A DNA stretch of 64,000 bases from CAVQNQ01 sp963714205 (GCA_963714205.1 CAVQNQ010000001.1:62001-126000), one strand, 5' to 3'; counted from the first letter of the stretch, positions 36,655 to 47,190 are shown. The notes: generated by a model not told the origin, from the sequence alone. Program-made: numbers and translations.

Positions 36655-39021
36655 ATGGAACAAAATCCACACGAAAACCCGCGGTCGCAGAGCCTTGTGC
36701 CGGTGCCGCCAGCGAGCCCGGCGGCGGCCGCGGACTCGTATATCTGGGCGGGGCAGGGGCCTGGCCGGTACGCTAAGCAGGCGACCGGCGACGAGCCGGA
36801 AGTCGGATTGCTGGAGTACTGGCGCATCCTGCGCCGCCGTAAAAGCGGTGTCATTGTAATTGCCTGTGCCGGAGTGCTTGCCGGCTTCCTCGTAACACTG
36901 CCGCAAACCCCCGTTTACCAGGCGCGCACGTCGCTGGAGATTCAGGACCTGAACCAGGACTTCATGAACATGAAGCAGGTTAGCCCGGTTACAGAGTCAC
37001 CGACGTATACTGCACTGTCCGACATCCAGACCCAGATCAAGATCCTCCAGAGCGACACGCTCGCCGAACGAACCATAGCTAAACTGCGCCCGACTCTGAC
37101 GCAGGCTCGCGAGGTGCAGCCCACCCGCACCGACATGCTCCGCTCAGTGCTCAACCTGCCTGTACCAAGCGCTTCGGACCGGCAGGACGCCGAGTTGAAG
37201 ACGATGCCTAAGGAGATGAAGGTCCGCGCGTCCGGTCAGACGCGCATTATCGAGGTCCTGGTTGAATCCACCGACCCAAAGCTCGCCGCAACATTCGCTA
37301 ACACGCTCGGCAACGAGTTCATCGAACAGAATATGGAAGCCCGCTGGCAGATGAGCCAGCGCACGGGTGACTGGCTCTCCCGGCAGCTCGATGACATGCG
37401 CATCAAGCTGGAGCGATCCGACGACGCTTTGCAGAGCTATGCCCGGCAGACCGGATTGATGTTCACAGGTGGCAGTGAGAGCAGTACCGGAGGAAGCGTG
37501 TCCGAGCAGAAACTGCGCCAGTTGCAGGAAGAACTGTCTAAGGCGCAGGCGGACCGCATAGCGCAGCAGTCGCGTTACGAGCTGACCCGCAACGCTACGC
37601 CTGAGACTCTCCCGGATGTGGTGAACGATTCGAATCTGCGGGAGTTCCAGTCGAAGCTTACCGACCTCGAGCGCCAAGACGCCGAGCTTTCGTCAACTTT
37701 CAAACCGGAGTACAGCAAGGTTAGACGCATCCAGGCACAGATCGGGACGCTCCAGGCCGCGCTCGACCGCTCCCGCAACGAGATTCTCGGCCGCATACGG
37801 AACGACTATGAAGCCGCGTCGAGACGCGAGCATCTGTTGGCCGCCGCCTACGGCACACAGGCTCAGCTTGTCACGCAGGAATCCGAGAAGGCCATCCAAT
37901 ACAACATCCTCAAGCGCGAGGTGGATACCAACCGCCAACTGTATGAGGCCATGCTGCAGCGCGTTAAGGAGTCGAGCATCGCTTCCGCAATGAAGGCCAG
38001 CAACGTGCGCGTTGTGGATGAAGCGAAGCCGCCCCGAAAGCCGTACAAGCCCAGCCTGCCGCTGAACGCCGGACTCGGTCTGCTGTCCGGGGGATTTCTG
38101 GGAATCGCCTTCGTCGTGATGCGAGAGCGCGCTGACAAGACTCTCCAACAGCCGGGAGAAGCAACGCTCTGGCTCGAGACGCCGGAACTCGGGGTAATAC
38201 CGAGCGCCGATGCAGCGCGTCACCGGCTCTATTACTATTCGCCCAAGAGACTGACCCGGCAACAAAATGGAACTTCCCTGTTGCTGTCCGGCAAGGATGA
38301 GAAACCGAGCAGATCGGCGGTCGAACTGATCACTTTGAGTGAGAGGCCGACGATGACGGCGGAGGCATTTCGGGTTGTGCTGACCTCGATTCTGTTTTCG
38401 AGCGACAATGGCAGCCGTCCGCGCGTTCTGGTGGTGACTAGCGCTGGCCCTGGAGAAGGCAAGACGACGGTGGCGACCAACTTGGCCATTTCCATGGCGG
38501 AGATCGGCCGCAAGGTATTGCTGGTGGATGCCGACTTGCGAAGACCGAGAATTCATACGTTATTCGAACTGGCGAATGAGGCTGGTCTGACGTCGCTGTT
38601 AGAGAGCAGGAACCTGGAGAAAGCCGAGGTTGACGCCGTAATCCATCAGACGCAGGTTGCCAGCCTTTTCGTGATCCCTAGTGGCCCCCCGACGTCGGCT
38701 GCAGCAAACCTCCTGTTCTCGCCGGTGATGCACTTGCTGTTGCAGCGGTTTAGGGAAGATTACGACATGGTGGTCATCGACACCCCGCCGTCGCTGCAGA
38801 TGCCGGACGCCCGGGTGGTGGCGAGAGAAGCGGACGCGGTGGTCCTGGTGATCCGCGCGGGGCACACTACGCGAGATGCGGCGCTCGCGACTTCGCAGCG
38901 GTTCACGGAAGACAAGACGAGAATATTGGGAATTATCCTGAACGACTGGAACCCAAACGTCTCGGCAAATGGATATTACGGATATTACAAGGGGTATTAC
39001 GCCAAATCGTACAAGTACTAG
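36655..39021 (+). CDS. Wzc-like tyrosine autokinase and chain-length determinant
   Basis: A co-polymerase of 788 residues controlling polymer length and export. The N-terminal Wzz domain has two membrane segments, near residues 62-80 and about 465-485, with a long coiled-coil between them. The C-terminal BY-kinase domain has Walker A SAGPGEGKTT near 596, Walker A' VLLVDADLRRP near 621 and a Walker B VVIDTPPS. The end carries eight tyrosines in the last 17 residues (YYGYYKGYYAKSYKY), the autophosphorylation cluster. The matching phosphatase is at 48280. Phosphorylation state normally sets assembly of the export complex. Confidence 0.93.
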   Translation: MEQNPHENPRSQSLVPVPPASPAAAADSYIWAGQGPGRYAKQATGDEPEVGLLEYWRILRRRKSGVIVIACAGVLAGFLVTLPQTPVYQARTSLEIQDLNQDFMNMKQVSPVTESPTYTALSDIQTQIKILQSDTLAERTIAKLRPTLTQAREVQPTRTDMLRSVLNLPVPSASDRQDAELKTMPKEMKVRASGQTRIIEVLVESTDPKLAATFANTLGNEFIEQNMEARWQMSQRTGDWLSRQLDDMRIKLERSDDALQSYARQTGLMFTGGSESSTGGSVSEQKLRQLQEELSKAQADRIAQQSRYELTRNATPETLPDVVNDSNLREFQSKLTDLERQDAELSSTFKPEYSKVRRIQAQIGTLQAALDRSRNEILGRIRNDYEAASRREHLLAAAYGTQAQLVTQESEKAIQYNILKREVDTNRQLYEAMLQRVKESSIASAMKASNVRVVDEAKPPRKPYKPSLPLNAGLGLLSGGFLGIAFVVMRERADKTLQQPGEATLWLETPELGVIPSADAARHRLYYYSPKRLTRQQNGTSLLLSGKDEKPSRSAVELITLSERPTMTAEAFRVVLTSILFSSDNGSRPRVLVVTSAGPGEGKTTVATNLAISMAEIGRKVLLVDADLRRPRIHTLFELANEAGLTSLLESRNLEKAEVDAVIHQTQVASLFVIPSGPPTSAAANLLFSPVMHLLLQRFREDYDMVVIDTPPSLQMPDARVVAREADAVVLVIRAGHTTRDAALATSQRFTEDKTRILGIILNDWNPNVSANGYYGYYKGYYAKSYKY

Positions 39022-39182
39022 CATGAGCGAGCGTGTTTTGCCGGTGCCTTGCCGTTCGGAGCTCCGGGCGACGCCAGTGAGCGGTATGTCCCTGGGGAGC
39101 CTTCGGTCAGGGTAATCGGCTTGTGTCTCGACCACATAGCGTAAAGTCACTTGCATGTCATTGATTTAGGCATACTTAGTCG

Positions 39183-39214
39183 TTGTCAATTAACCATTCT
39201 CAATCATAATTGAG
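39183..39214 (+). promoter_or_regulatory. Promoter with hairpin ahead of the giant surface protein
   Basis: TTGTCA (39183-39188) and CATAAT (39205-39210) lie 16 bases apart, each a 5/6 match. A perfect inverted repeat CTCAAT-CATA-ATTGAG (39199-39214) covers the -10 box. GGAGGA follows at 39221. The surface protein gene is therefore probably controlled separately from the export genes. Confidence 0.55.
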
Positions 39215-39232
39215 ATCGCCGGAGGAAGAGTG

Positions 39233-42200
39233 GTGAAATCCCGGGTGCTATTCATCTTCGCGCTGATCGCCGCCGCTGGAATCGGCGCGCCCGCGCAGGT
39301 CCTTACGCTCACGGTCGCCCCCGACCGTTTCCACCCGCACGCGGACAGTCTCACTGTCGATTGGACAATCGGTACTCCGCCTCCAGGGCCAATCGGAGCA
39401 GTTATAACCTCCAACATAGGCAGCGTCCCGTACCAGATTTCGGCGACGGCGCAGTGGATCAGCGTCATCACCGACAGCGCGGTAACGCCGGTGGATCTCA
39501 CCATTCAGATTAATCCGGCCGGTCTCGCCCCTGGCACATACGTCGGATCCATCACGGTATCCACGACGGTTCAGCAGAACGGCCAGACTCTAGATGCCAG
39601 TGACACGACCACGATCACTCTTGTTGTGTCCCCGTCGGCTGTTCAGTTAGTCCCGAGCCTGACGCCGACAACTTTGACCTTCTCTGGTAACGCAGGGCAG
39701 CCGCTGGCCCCGAAGACTCTCGCCTTCTCTTCAACTGGAGGCGTAGCGTCATTCCAAATCACCAGTTCGCAGCCGTGGCTGAGTGCGAATCCGGCAGCCG
39801 GCAACTCCCAATCGGCACCTCAGATCGCGGTTGTCGTGGATACTACCGGGCTCGCAGCCAACACCTACTCCGGGACCCTCACGGTGAGCGTCCCCGGCGG
39901 CACACCGTCGTCTTTTGCCGTGCAGGTAGGAGTCACGCTGACCCAGGTTTCCACGCCTTTTACGGCGCCCACCGCGACTCTGAGCTTCACTGCGGTTCAG
40001 AACGGGGCGCCGCCCGCGGCGCAGTCCTTCGATCCGAGCGGGGGCACAGCGGGGCTCTCGTACACCGTTACGCCGAACGTGGCCTGGATATCGGCCGCTC
40101 CCGCCTCGGCCACCACTCCGGCCCCGGTGCAAGTGGCGGTGGATCCCGGCACGTTGAGCAGCGGAGGCCACGACGGGCTACTGCAAGTGGCCTTGTCGAA
40201 CGCCACGCCGTCCAGCTACACTCTTCCTGTTCACCTGACCATCAATGCGCCTCCCGCGCCGGTGGTCTCGGTTTCCCCATCGAACGTAAGCTTCGTCGGC
40301 ACCGCCGGCACGACTGTTGTTCCGACCGTTTCCGTAGCCGTGAGCGGCACGCAGGGCACTGCGCCGGCTAACGGCGTCGCCTTCACCGCAAGTTCGAATG
40401 CCGCATGGCTGAATGTATCGCCCTCTTCGGGGATCACTCCGGGCTCCATCTTGATATCGGTTCCGAATATTGCCACGATGGCTGCTGGAACGCAGACCGG
40501 CTCCGTTACCGTCACCGGCCCCGATGGCCCACATGTCGCAAGCGTCAGCCTCAACCTCTCGGTGGCTCCGTCGATCACGGCGAACCCCGTCACCATTACC
40601 GCGGCAACCACCGCGGGCCAGTCCTCGATCGGGACGCCGATCGCGATTACGTTGAGCACAGCGTCTGCGAACGGCCTCGACTTCTCGGCTTCCACATCCA
40701 CGCCGGGAGCAGTGCTCTTCGGATCCAAGAGCGGAATGGTTAGCAGCACATCGCCGCAGGTTTTGCTGGTCGACTTCAATGCGACCTCGCTTTCCGCCGG
40801 CACAACGACCGGGAGTATTCAGATCACGTCTTCGGTGGCCCCTACCGTCACGATCATTGTCCAGTTGAACATCGCCGCAGCAGCCCCTCCTCTCCAACTC
40901 GATCAGAATTCCGTATCGCTTGGAGCTGTGGCCGGTTCGTCTCAACCGGTAATCCAGACGGTGCACCTGGTCACGAATCCGAGCACGCTCGCGTTCGCTC
41001 TTGCGAAGACCCAACCATGGCTCACCGTAACGTCCGCCAGCTCCACGGGCGGACAGCCGATCACGATCTCCGCCAGCGCCAGCCAGCTCGGCGCCGGGAC
41101 TTTCTCGGATACCGTCACCATAACGGGTGGCAGTAACACGGCAACAATCAACGTTCAGTTCACCGTGGCTGCGCCCGCGCCCGTTCAGTTCTCCGTTTCA
41201 CCGTCCCCCGTGAACTTCTCGCTGGACGTGAACCGCCCAACGCCGGGAACCACAATCGCCAGCGTGCAGGGCCTTGATCCCACGAAAGCTGCCACGTACG
41301 CGGCTTACAAGTGGACTACCAGCGCGACCACGACCGATGGCACTCTTTGGCTGAGCGCCTCCATCGATACCAGTGTGGTTCCGTTCTCTGTTTCGATCAG
41401 CGCGGACCCCCAGCACATGCGGGTAGGAAACACTTATGACGGCACGGTCATGGTGACCGAATCGGGGGCGTCCAACGTGAGCGTCAGTGTTCCGGTATCG
41501 ATGACCATCACGACCTCGGTGAACAATTCCTTCGCAACTGCGCCCACCGACATTTCCATTACAACTTATGCCGATGTTGGGGCTCAAACGCCCTCGATCG
41601 CACTTGCTCCCAAGAGTGCAGGCATTACGTTTACTGCGACTGCCACCACTACCAGCGGCGGTCCCTGGCTGAAGATCGCTTCGGGAGCGACCGGTTCCAT
41701 GCCGGCCACCGTCGGCCTCACGGTCGATCCATCGACACTCGCGCCCGGCACCTACGCCGGCTCGGTAGCCATCGCCGGAACCGCTTCGGGCGCTAATTTG
41801 ACCAACCCGAACCAGAGCGTGCCGGTTACGCTGGTTGTTCGTCAGAGGCCAACCGCAAAGATCGTCGCGGCCTCGGTTCCGCCGGTTCAGTTCACACTTC
41901 AGCAAGGCGTTTCAGGAGCTGTGCCGGCGTCGGCCGTGCTCGCGCAGCTTTCAAATGCCGGCACCGGATTTCTGACCGCCACCGTCACCGCGGCACAATC
42001 CTGGCTTATTTTCGACCAGTCGTCCCTCGCGGTCGCTGCCTCCGGCGTCAACGTGATCGGGCGAATCAACCCCTCCACTGCTCCAACCGTGCCAGGCGTC
42101 TATCAATCCGATTTCACGATCTCCGGCACGACAGGAACAGTCTGTCAGGGCTCCGCCGTTCTGACCGTCCAACCCGGCCAACTCGATTTCGCGATCTCAC

Positions 42201-43903
42201 CCTCCGCGGACACTCTAACCGTGACCGCCGGGCAGACCATCGCCGCCGGATTCACGATCACGAACACCGGCAACATACCGCTGGACTTCTCGATATCGAC
42301 GTCTGGGGCGGCAAACACGAGCCCGGGGAGCGGCTACCTAACTCCGGGCGGGACCGTGCAGGTTTCCGTTCCGGCGGTGAACATCCCGGCAGCCGGTAAT
42401 GTCTCGTTCACCAACTATGACGTTGTCGGCACGGCGAGCGGCTCCTCTGTCACCAAGACGTTCCAACTCGTGCTCCAGGCGCCGGCGGCGGGCGGCTTCG
42501 ACGTTTCGGATGCCCCGGCTATCCAGACCGCCACTACTTCGGGTACGTTCGATATACCGTTCACAATCGACAACTCCTCTCTGAACAGCGCGGTGTTCAC
42601 GGTTGGGGCGGCGGATGTGGCAGGGTTCGGGAGCCTCGGTGCGAGTGCCGCGCCCGCATCTGGAACCCTGAGTGCGTCAAGTTTCGCCCTAGTTCATATC
42701 ACGGGCCAAGTTCCCGACACAGTCGGCATTTACGCGGCCAACATCATCTTTAATGTTGGCGGAGTGGCGTACAACCGAACCGTTGCGTTGCTATCCCTCG
42801 GCCTTCAGAGCGGGCACGGTCTAAAGGCGCGCGCCGAGTTTCGCCCGAATGCGACGTGTGCGGCTTCTACGCTTCTTGTTCTTCCGCTCAAGCCGGCGAC
42901 TGGCGAGAGGCTGCCCGCCGGCCTGCCAACCGAGATCAGTGTTGTAGTTGAGGATAACTGCGGCAACATCCTTACCAGTGGGACAGTTACTGCCACGTTC
43001 TCAAGCACCGATCCGGCTGTGCCGCTCGGCGCCGGAGCAATGGTCGGCGGATGGACCGGGACTTGGGTTCCGGCCGATGGCAGCAATCCGCAGGTGACGG
43101 TTACCATTGCGGCTCTAAATGCGACTGGAACTTTACAAGGATCGGCCGCGATTAGCACGTATCTCACCGGCGCAGCGGCGGTTCCGCAGGTACGCAGTGG
43201 CGGCATCGTGCTGGCAGGCGACTACTCGAGACCACTGACCAGCGCACCCGGCCAGTATATTTCGATCTTCGGCAATAACCTGGCTGCCGCTGTCGTCTCT
43301 GCGGGCGGTCCTCCGTTCCCGAAGACGCTGAGCGATGCGTCTGTCCTCCTCGACGGGAAGCCGATCGATGTGGTGTATGTGTCGCCGGACCAGATCAACG
43401 CTTTCGTGCCGTTCGGAATCCCCTTGAATACTAGCGCGACCCTGCAAGTCCAACGTGGCTCGACAATGTCGGTCCCGGTGGAGCTCACGATTGTCGCTGA
43501 GAATCCGGCGCTCTTTCTGGCTGGCCCGGCGCCGGTCAATCTAGGACTCGTTGTCGATTACCGGGACAACACCAACTTTCTCGTCGATGCACAACATCCG
43601 GTCAACCCCGGCGACACCGTCGTCTTATACGCCCTCGGTATGGGCCCGGTCGATACGGACGTTGCACCGGATCAGATCTCCCCGTCCAGTCCGGTCGCGA
43701 AGACCACTTCGCCGGTAGTCGTAAGCATTGGCGGCGCCCCAGCCACCCCGGCTTTTGCGGGGCTGGCGGCGGGGGCTGTCGGTCTGTACCAGGTAAACGT
43801 CGCGGTGCCGTCAGGTGTGGCAGCGGGCACCCAAGTGCCGATTGTCGTTACGGTCGGCGGCGTATCGAGCACCACCGTCACAATACCGTTCCAGGTTCCC
43901 TGA
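39233..43903 (+). CDS. Giant BACON/Ig-repeat surface protein with Solibacter-type C-terminal domain
   Basis: An exported protein of about 1556 residues. GTG 39233 is preferred over 39230 because it sits six bases after GGAGGA. The signal peptide ends near IGAPAQ. Roughly a dozen BACON/Ig-like repeats follow, each with a pattern such as SSQPWLSANPAAG...LAANTYSGTLTVS. The last 240 or so residues (SGGIVLAGDYSRPLTSAPGQ onward, with VYVSPDQINAFVPFG and VVLYALGMGPVD) match the character of TIGR03437. No membrane anchor or sorting signal is visible. Binding of the secreted polysaccharide or cell adhesion is likely, but this is inference from the repeats and location. Confidence 0.88.
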   Translation: MKSRVLFIFALIAAAGIGAPAQVLTLTVAPDRFHPHADSLTVDWTIGTPPPGPIGAVITSNIGSVPYQISATAQWISVITDSAVTPVDLTIQINPAGLAPGTYVGSITVSTTVQQNGQTLDASDTTTITLVVSPSAVQLVPSLTPTTLTFSGNAGQPLAPKTLAFSSTGGVASFQITSSQPWLSANPAAGNSQSAPQIAVVVDTTGLAANTYSGTLTVSVPGGTPSSFAVQVGVTLTQVSTPFTAPTATLSFTAVQNGAPPAAQSFDPSGGTAGLSYTVTPNVAWISAAPASATTPAPVQVAVDPGTLSSGGHDGLLQVALSNATPSSYTLPVHLTINAPPAPVVSVSPSNVSFVGTAGTTVVPTVSVAVSGTQGTAPANGVAFTASSNAAWLNVSPSSGITPGSILISVPNIATMAAGTQTGSVTVTGPDGPHVASVSLNLSVAPSITANPVTITAATTAGQSSIGTPIAITLSTASANGLDFSASTSTPGAVLFGSKSGMVSSTSPQVLLVDFNATSLSAGTTTGSIQITSSVAPTVTIIVQLNIAAAAPPLQLDQNSVSLGAVAGSSQPVIQTVHLVTNPSTLAFALAKTQPWLTVTSASSTGGQPITISASASQLGAGTFSDTVTITGGSNTATINVQFTVAAPAPVQFSVSPSPVNFSLDVNRPTPGTTIASVQGLDPTKAATYAAYKWTTSATTTDGTLWLSASIDTSVVPFSVSISADPQHMRVGNTYDGTVMVTESGASNVSVSVPVSMTITTSVNNSFATAPTDISITTYADVGAQTPSIALAPKSAGITFTATATTTSGGPWLKIASGATGSMPATVGLTVDPSTLAPGTYAGSVAIAGTASGANLTNPNQSVPVTLVVRQRPTAKIVAASVPPVQFTLQQGVSGAVPASAVLAQLSNAGTGFLTATVTAAQSWLIFDQSSLAVAASGVNVIGRINPSTAPTVPGVYQSDFTISGTTGTVCQGSAVLTVQPGQLDFAISPSADTLTVTAGQTIAAGFTITNTGNIPLDFSISTSGAANTSPGSGYLTPGGTVQVSVPAVNIPAAGNVSFTNYDVVGTASGSSVTKTFQLVLQAPAAGGFDVSDAPAIQTATTSGTFDIPFTIDNSSLNSAVFTVGAADVAGFGSLGASAAPASGTLSASSFALVHITGQVPDTVGIYAANIIFNVGGVAYNRTVALLSLGLQSGHGLKARAEFRPNATCAASTLLVLPLKPATGERLPAGLPTEISVVVEDNCGNILTSGTVTATFSSTDPAVPLGAGAMVGGWTGTWVPADGSNPQVTVTIAALNATGTLQGSAAISTYLTGAAAVPQVRSGGIVLAGDYSRPLTSAPGQYISIFGNNLAAAVVSAGGPPFPKTLSDASVLLDGKPIDVVYVSPDQINAFVPFGIPLNTSATLQVQRGSTMSVPVELTIVAENPALFLAGPAPVNLGLVVDYRDNTNFLVDAQHPVNPGDTVVLYALGMGPVDTDVAPDQISPSSPVAKTTSPVVVSIGGAPATPAFAGLAAGAVGLYQVNVAVPSGVAAGTQVPIVVTVGGVSSTTVTIPFQVP

Positions 43904-43984
43904 AAGACCGGCGGCGCGCCAGGATGACTCTTGGCGTTCCGGCGCCATCCGCCGGTGGATGAAGAAGGACGATTAGGTTGTCAT

Positions 43985-44533
43985 ATGAACAAAACGAGAT
44001 ATGGATATCTTACCGCGGGTTTTCTGGCAATTGCGGCGTTGTGTAATGCTGCGGCCGTTGCTGGGCTTGTCGATAGTACCGGGCCGTTCTTGATCCAAGG
44101 CAAAGTCGTATCGGGGCCGGGCGTTACCGGCTGGCCGGTGTTCGTTAACGAGCGCGTCACCACGCTCGGCGCCTCCGCGCTGATTTCTTTCCGCGATGGC
44201 AGCCGGGTTTTGCTCGAAAGAAACTCGGAGGTGGTGCTTAGAAACATCGCGGGGCATCTTACGGTTAAAGTCACCAAGGGATCGATATCCTCGAAGCTGG
44301 GCCGTGGCAGCGACCTCGCCTTGGATGTCTTCAAGGCGGGTGTCGATAAGGTGGTCCCCCAGCCAGGATCCCTCAAGTCGCTGGACGAGCTTTCACCAAC
44401 CGACCTGAGCTACTTCGTGACCTTTCAGCCCCGTGCGCAAGCCTATAGCGCTCCAATTGCCATTACTTTCACCTCGGTTCCCGCGGGCGTGACAACCAGT
44501 CCCGGCCCGCCCCCGGTCAGCGCCTACAGGTAA
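43985..44533 (+). CDS. FecR-like periplasmic protein
   Basis: A protein of 182 residues with a signal peptide (to about AAAVA). The FecR-type beta-core runs VNERVTTLGASALISFRDGSRVLLERNSEVVLRN, followed by KVTKGSISSKLG. FecR domains usually sense or bind outside the cytoplasm, often next to sigma factors, but no sigma factor gene is near. The start at 43985 is chosen because the upstream in-frame extension from 43931 has no signal peptide. It lies between the giant protein and the TPR-like protein. Confidence 0.75.
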   Translation: MNKTRYGYLTAGFLAIAALCNAAAVAGLVDSTGPFLIQGKVVSGPGVTGWPVFVNERVTTLGASALISFRDGSRVLLERNSEVVLRNIAGHLTVKVTKGSISSKLGRGSDLALDVFKAGVDKVVPQPGSLKSLDELSPTDLSYFVTFQPRAQAYSAPIAITFTSVPAGVTTSPGPPPVSAYR

Positions 44534-44599
44534 ACATCACCGCGGCCCGGCAAGCGGACTTTCCGCGCGAAGCCATCCTGGAATCCTTGTCGTATCATC

Positions 44600-45802
44600 A
44601 TGCGAAGTGCCGTCTCTGCTATCTCGTTTGTCGTTCTCGTCATATCGAGCCTCAGAATCCTGACTAATCAAGGCGCATTCGTTCGCCGGCCAGCTTTATG
44701 CGGTATCGGACTGTGCGATGTCGAATTGCTGGAACAGGAGGCCAAGCTACAGGCGATTGCTTCGGATTCGGCCGCCGAGCCACGCGCACTCGTGTACTAT
44801 CAGGCGCTTCTCCGCAACGATGCTGCATCGCCCCACGTGTGGCTCGATCTCGCCCAGCTTTACTCGCAATCGAGTGCCATGGATAAAGCTGCCTGGTGCG
44901 CCCATCGCACGGAAAGGCTGGGATGGCGCGTGGCGCCAGCCCTTCTGGATGCCGTCCACGCCTGGGTTGCGCAGTCGAATCTGGAAGCGGTGCTGCGTAG
45001 CGGCAAACAAGTCCTTACGTTGGTTCGCGATTACGACCCCTACATCTTCCGATATTACGACGCCGAGGAGCTACCCGTCTCCGCAATCCTCGAACGCGGT
45101 ATCCCCAGAACGACGGAAGCTGCTGGCGCCTGGCTGATGCACGTCATGGAACGGAATGACCGGCCCGCGGCGGCGCTCACTTGGGCATGGATGCGGCGTG
45201 CGTCACTGACGACACCAATATTGTTGAACCAGTATGTGGCATTTCTGATCGGCGGTGGGGAACTCGGCATCGCTGTCCGGGAACAGGACGCGTTCTACAG
45301 CTCGTCCGGTCCCGACGATGGTAACCTCCTTTTCAACGGCGGCTTCGAACGCCCGCTCACCGGCGGTCCGCTCGATTGGGACATATCGTCGGCAAACGGC
45401 GTCCGGGTGTCCATCGATCGAAAAATCGCCCACGCAGGTGCCGCAAGCGTCCGAATCGACTTTCCGGGCACGGACAACGTTACGTTCCAGGGCGTCTCCC
45501 ATAGTGCCGTCGTTACCGGTTCGAACGTCCGACTTTCCTTCTTCTTCAAATCGAACGACATCACGACCAATGAAGGTGTCCGTGTAGCAGTGGCTGATGC
45601 GCAGCGGCCGGATCGATTCGCGCTCGTGTCCGACTCACTCACAGGTTCGACGGACTGGCGGAAGCTCGAATATGCGTTCACGCTTCCGGCACAGACACAC
45701 CTCTTGAAAGTAACCGTCGTTCGGCGGCCGTCTCTAAGATTCGATAACAAGATCGCAGGTACTGCTTGGTTCGACGATTTCGAACTGACCAAAAAACGGT
45801 GA
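44600..45802 (+). CDS. TPR-like plus carbohydrate-binding-like protein of the cluster
   Basis: A protein of 400 residues with one N-terminal membrane segment (VSAISFVVLVISSLRIL). Residues about 60-230 look like helical TPR-type repeats (ALVYYQALLRNDAASPHVWLDLAQLY). From about 238 a beta-sandwich of the kind found in CBM-like domains begins (LLFNGGFERPLTGGPLDWDI...IDFPGTDNVTFQGVS) and ends AWFDDFELTKKR. Proteins like this occur beside O-antigen ligase genes in polysaccharide clusters, but no function is established. Its TGA overlaps the next gene's GTG (GTGA). Confidence 0.72.
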   Translation: MRSAVSAISFVVLVISSLRILTNQGAFVRRPALCGIGLCDVELLEQEAKLQAIASDSAAEPRALVYYQALLRNDAASPHVWLDLAQLYSQSSAMDKAAWCAHRTERLGWRVAPALLDAVHAWVAQSNLEAVLRSGKQVLTLVRDYDPYIFRYYDAEELPVSAILERGIPRTTEAAGAWLMHVMERNDRPAAALTWAWMRRASLTTPILLNQYVAFLIGGGELGIAVREQDAFYSSSGPDDGNLLFNGGFERPLTGGPLDWDISSANGVRVSIDRKIAHAGAASVRIDFPGTDNVTFQGVSHSAVVTGSNVRLSFFFKSNDITTNEGVRVAVADAQRPDRFALVSDSLTGSTDWRKLEYAFTLPAQTHLLKVTVVRRPSLRFDNKIAGTAWFDDFELTKKR

Positions 45803-47166
45803 TCGACATCGCGCTTCTGGCCGGGTACGCCGTGGTCTTAACCTGCGCCGTAGTGGCTCGCGGCGGCGTGTATCCATTTGACTGGGCCGTCTGCGCGGGC
45901 GCATTGTCCGGGCTTACAATGGTCAGCGAGTTTGGACGAAGCGCTGCAATTCCACCGCTAGGCCGGCCGCTCGGCGTCGCGCTCGTGTCTCTTTTTGTTC
46001 TGGTCTTGCTGCAAGCCATACCGCTTCCACTCGCGCTGATCGGCGTGCTTTCGCCGGCGCGCGCGGAAATCGTGCGCGCAACCGCTCCCATTGCTGGACA
46101 GGCACGCTTCGCAGCCGTGAGTAACGTTCCGAACGAGACGCTCCAGGCGCTATCCCAGCTTGGTGGTTTCATACTCACGGTGGTGATCGTGCGCAGGCTC
46201 GCCGCGGCATTTAAGGGGCGCCCCTGGATCGCCGCTCTCCCGCTGATTCTCATCGCGCTTTTTGAAGCCGTCCTAGGCCTGATACAGACGGCGATTCCGC
46301 TGGATGGCTCTAGCGTCTCGCGCGGCACCTACGCTAACCGCAACCATTACGCAGGTCTGCTCGAACTGGCCCTGCCCCTGGTCGTTGCGCTCGTCACTTA
46401 TCGTTTGTCCGCCGATCGCGAAAGTTCCGCCGATAGATTCTATCTGGTTGGCTGTAGCCTGCTCGTTACGGCTACCACGATATTGGCGGCCATTTTGTTG
46501 TCGTTTTCGCGAATGGGCTTCGTTGCCGCGCTGTTCGGGCTGACTACTGCCGCGGTGGCAGCACTTGGAGGCCGCCTTTCACGCCGGGCGCGATGGATCT
46601 GGTCGGGGGCAATGGCCGGCACCGTCGCGCTCGCATTCGTGCTGCTTCCGACGACCTTGTGGTTATCACGCTTCGCCGAACTCGCGGGCGGAAGCATCTC
46701 CGGCGATACACGAGTGCGCATCTGGCACGATACGGTTCGTCTCGCCGGGGCATATCCTCTCACGGGCTGTGGAGCCCGCGCTTTTCAGAGCAGTTTCTAT
46801 GCCTGGCAGACGGTTCCGGGAACGGAGACCATCAACTTTGCCCACTGTGACTATCTCCAGGCGCTCGCCGAGCTGGGAATTCCCGGTTTCGTTCTCGTGA
46901 TAGTGGTTGTCGTATTCGCCGTCGCGTGTTGCATCAAAGCAACCGGCGCGACCGCAAATTGTGTCGAGCGCTTCCTCGCGGCCGGGTGCCTCGGGTCGCT
47001 GGCGGCGATCCTAGTCCACAGTCTGGTCGATTTCAACATGTATGTGCCGGCCAACGCGATGGCCGCCGCATCGGTACTAGGTATTGCCCGAGCGCTGGCC
47101 GCTAGCGCCGGCACGCGAGAGAGGTTTCATTTCCTTCCCCCAAGCGAGGCACAGAGTCGCCCGTAG
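45799..47166 (+). CDS. O-antigen ligase/polymerase family (Wzy_C) membrane protein
   Basis: A polytopic inner-membrane protein of 456 residues with about eleven hydrophobic segments. The Wzy_C signature is clear in the loop region: SRGTYANRNHYAGLLE, HCDYLQALAELGIPG and HSLVDFNMYVPANA. It joins repeat units or transfers polymer to an acceptor. GTG 45799 overlaps the previous stop (GTGA), so it is probably translationally coupled. A second, unrelated polymerase-like gene is at 54152, so the two may do ligation and polymerisation. Confidence 0.88.
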   Translation: MIDIALLAGYAVVLTCAVVARGGVYPFDWAVCAGALSGLTMVSEFGRSAAIPPLGRPLGVALVSLFVLVLLQAIPLPLALIGVLSPARAEIVRATAPIAGQARFAAVSNVPNETLQALSQLGGFILTVVIVRRLAAAFKGRPWIAALPLILIALFEAVLGLIQTAIPLDGSSVSRGTYANRNHYAGLLELALPLVVALVTYRLSADRESSADRFYLVGCSLLVTATTILAAILLSFSRMGFVAALFGLTTAAVAALGGRLSRRARWIWSGAMAGTVALAFVLLPTTLWLSRFAELAGGSISGDTRVRIWHDTVRLAGAYPLTGCGARAFQSSFYAWQTVPGTETINFAHCDYLQALAELGIPGFVLVIVVVVFAVACCIKATGATANCVERFLAAGCLGSLAAILVHSLVDFNMYVPANAMAAASVLGIARALAASAGTRERFHFLPPSEAQSRP

Positions 47167-47190
47167 CGGCAGCGGGGTGACAGAGCGGCG

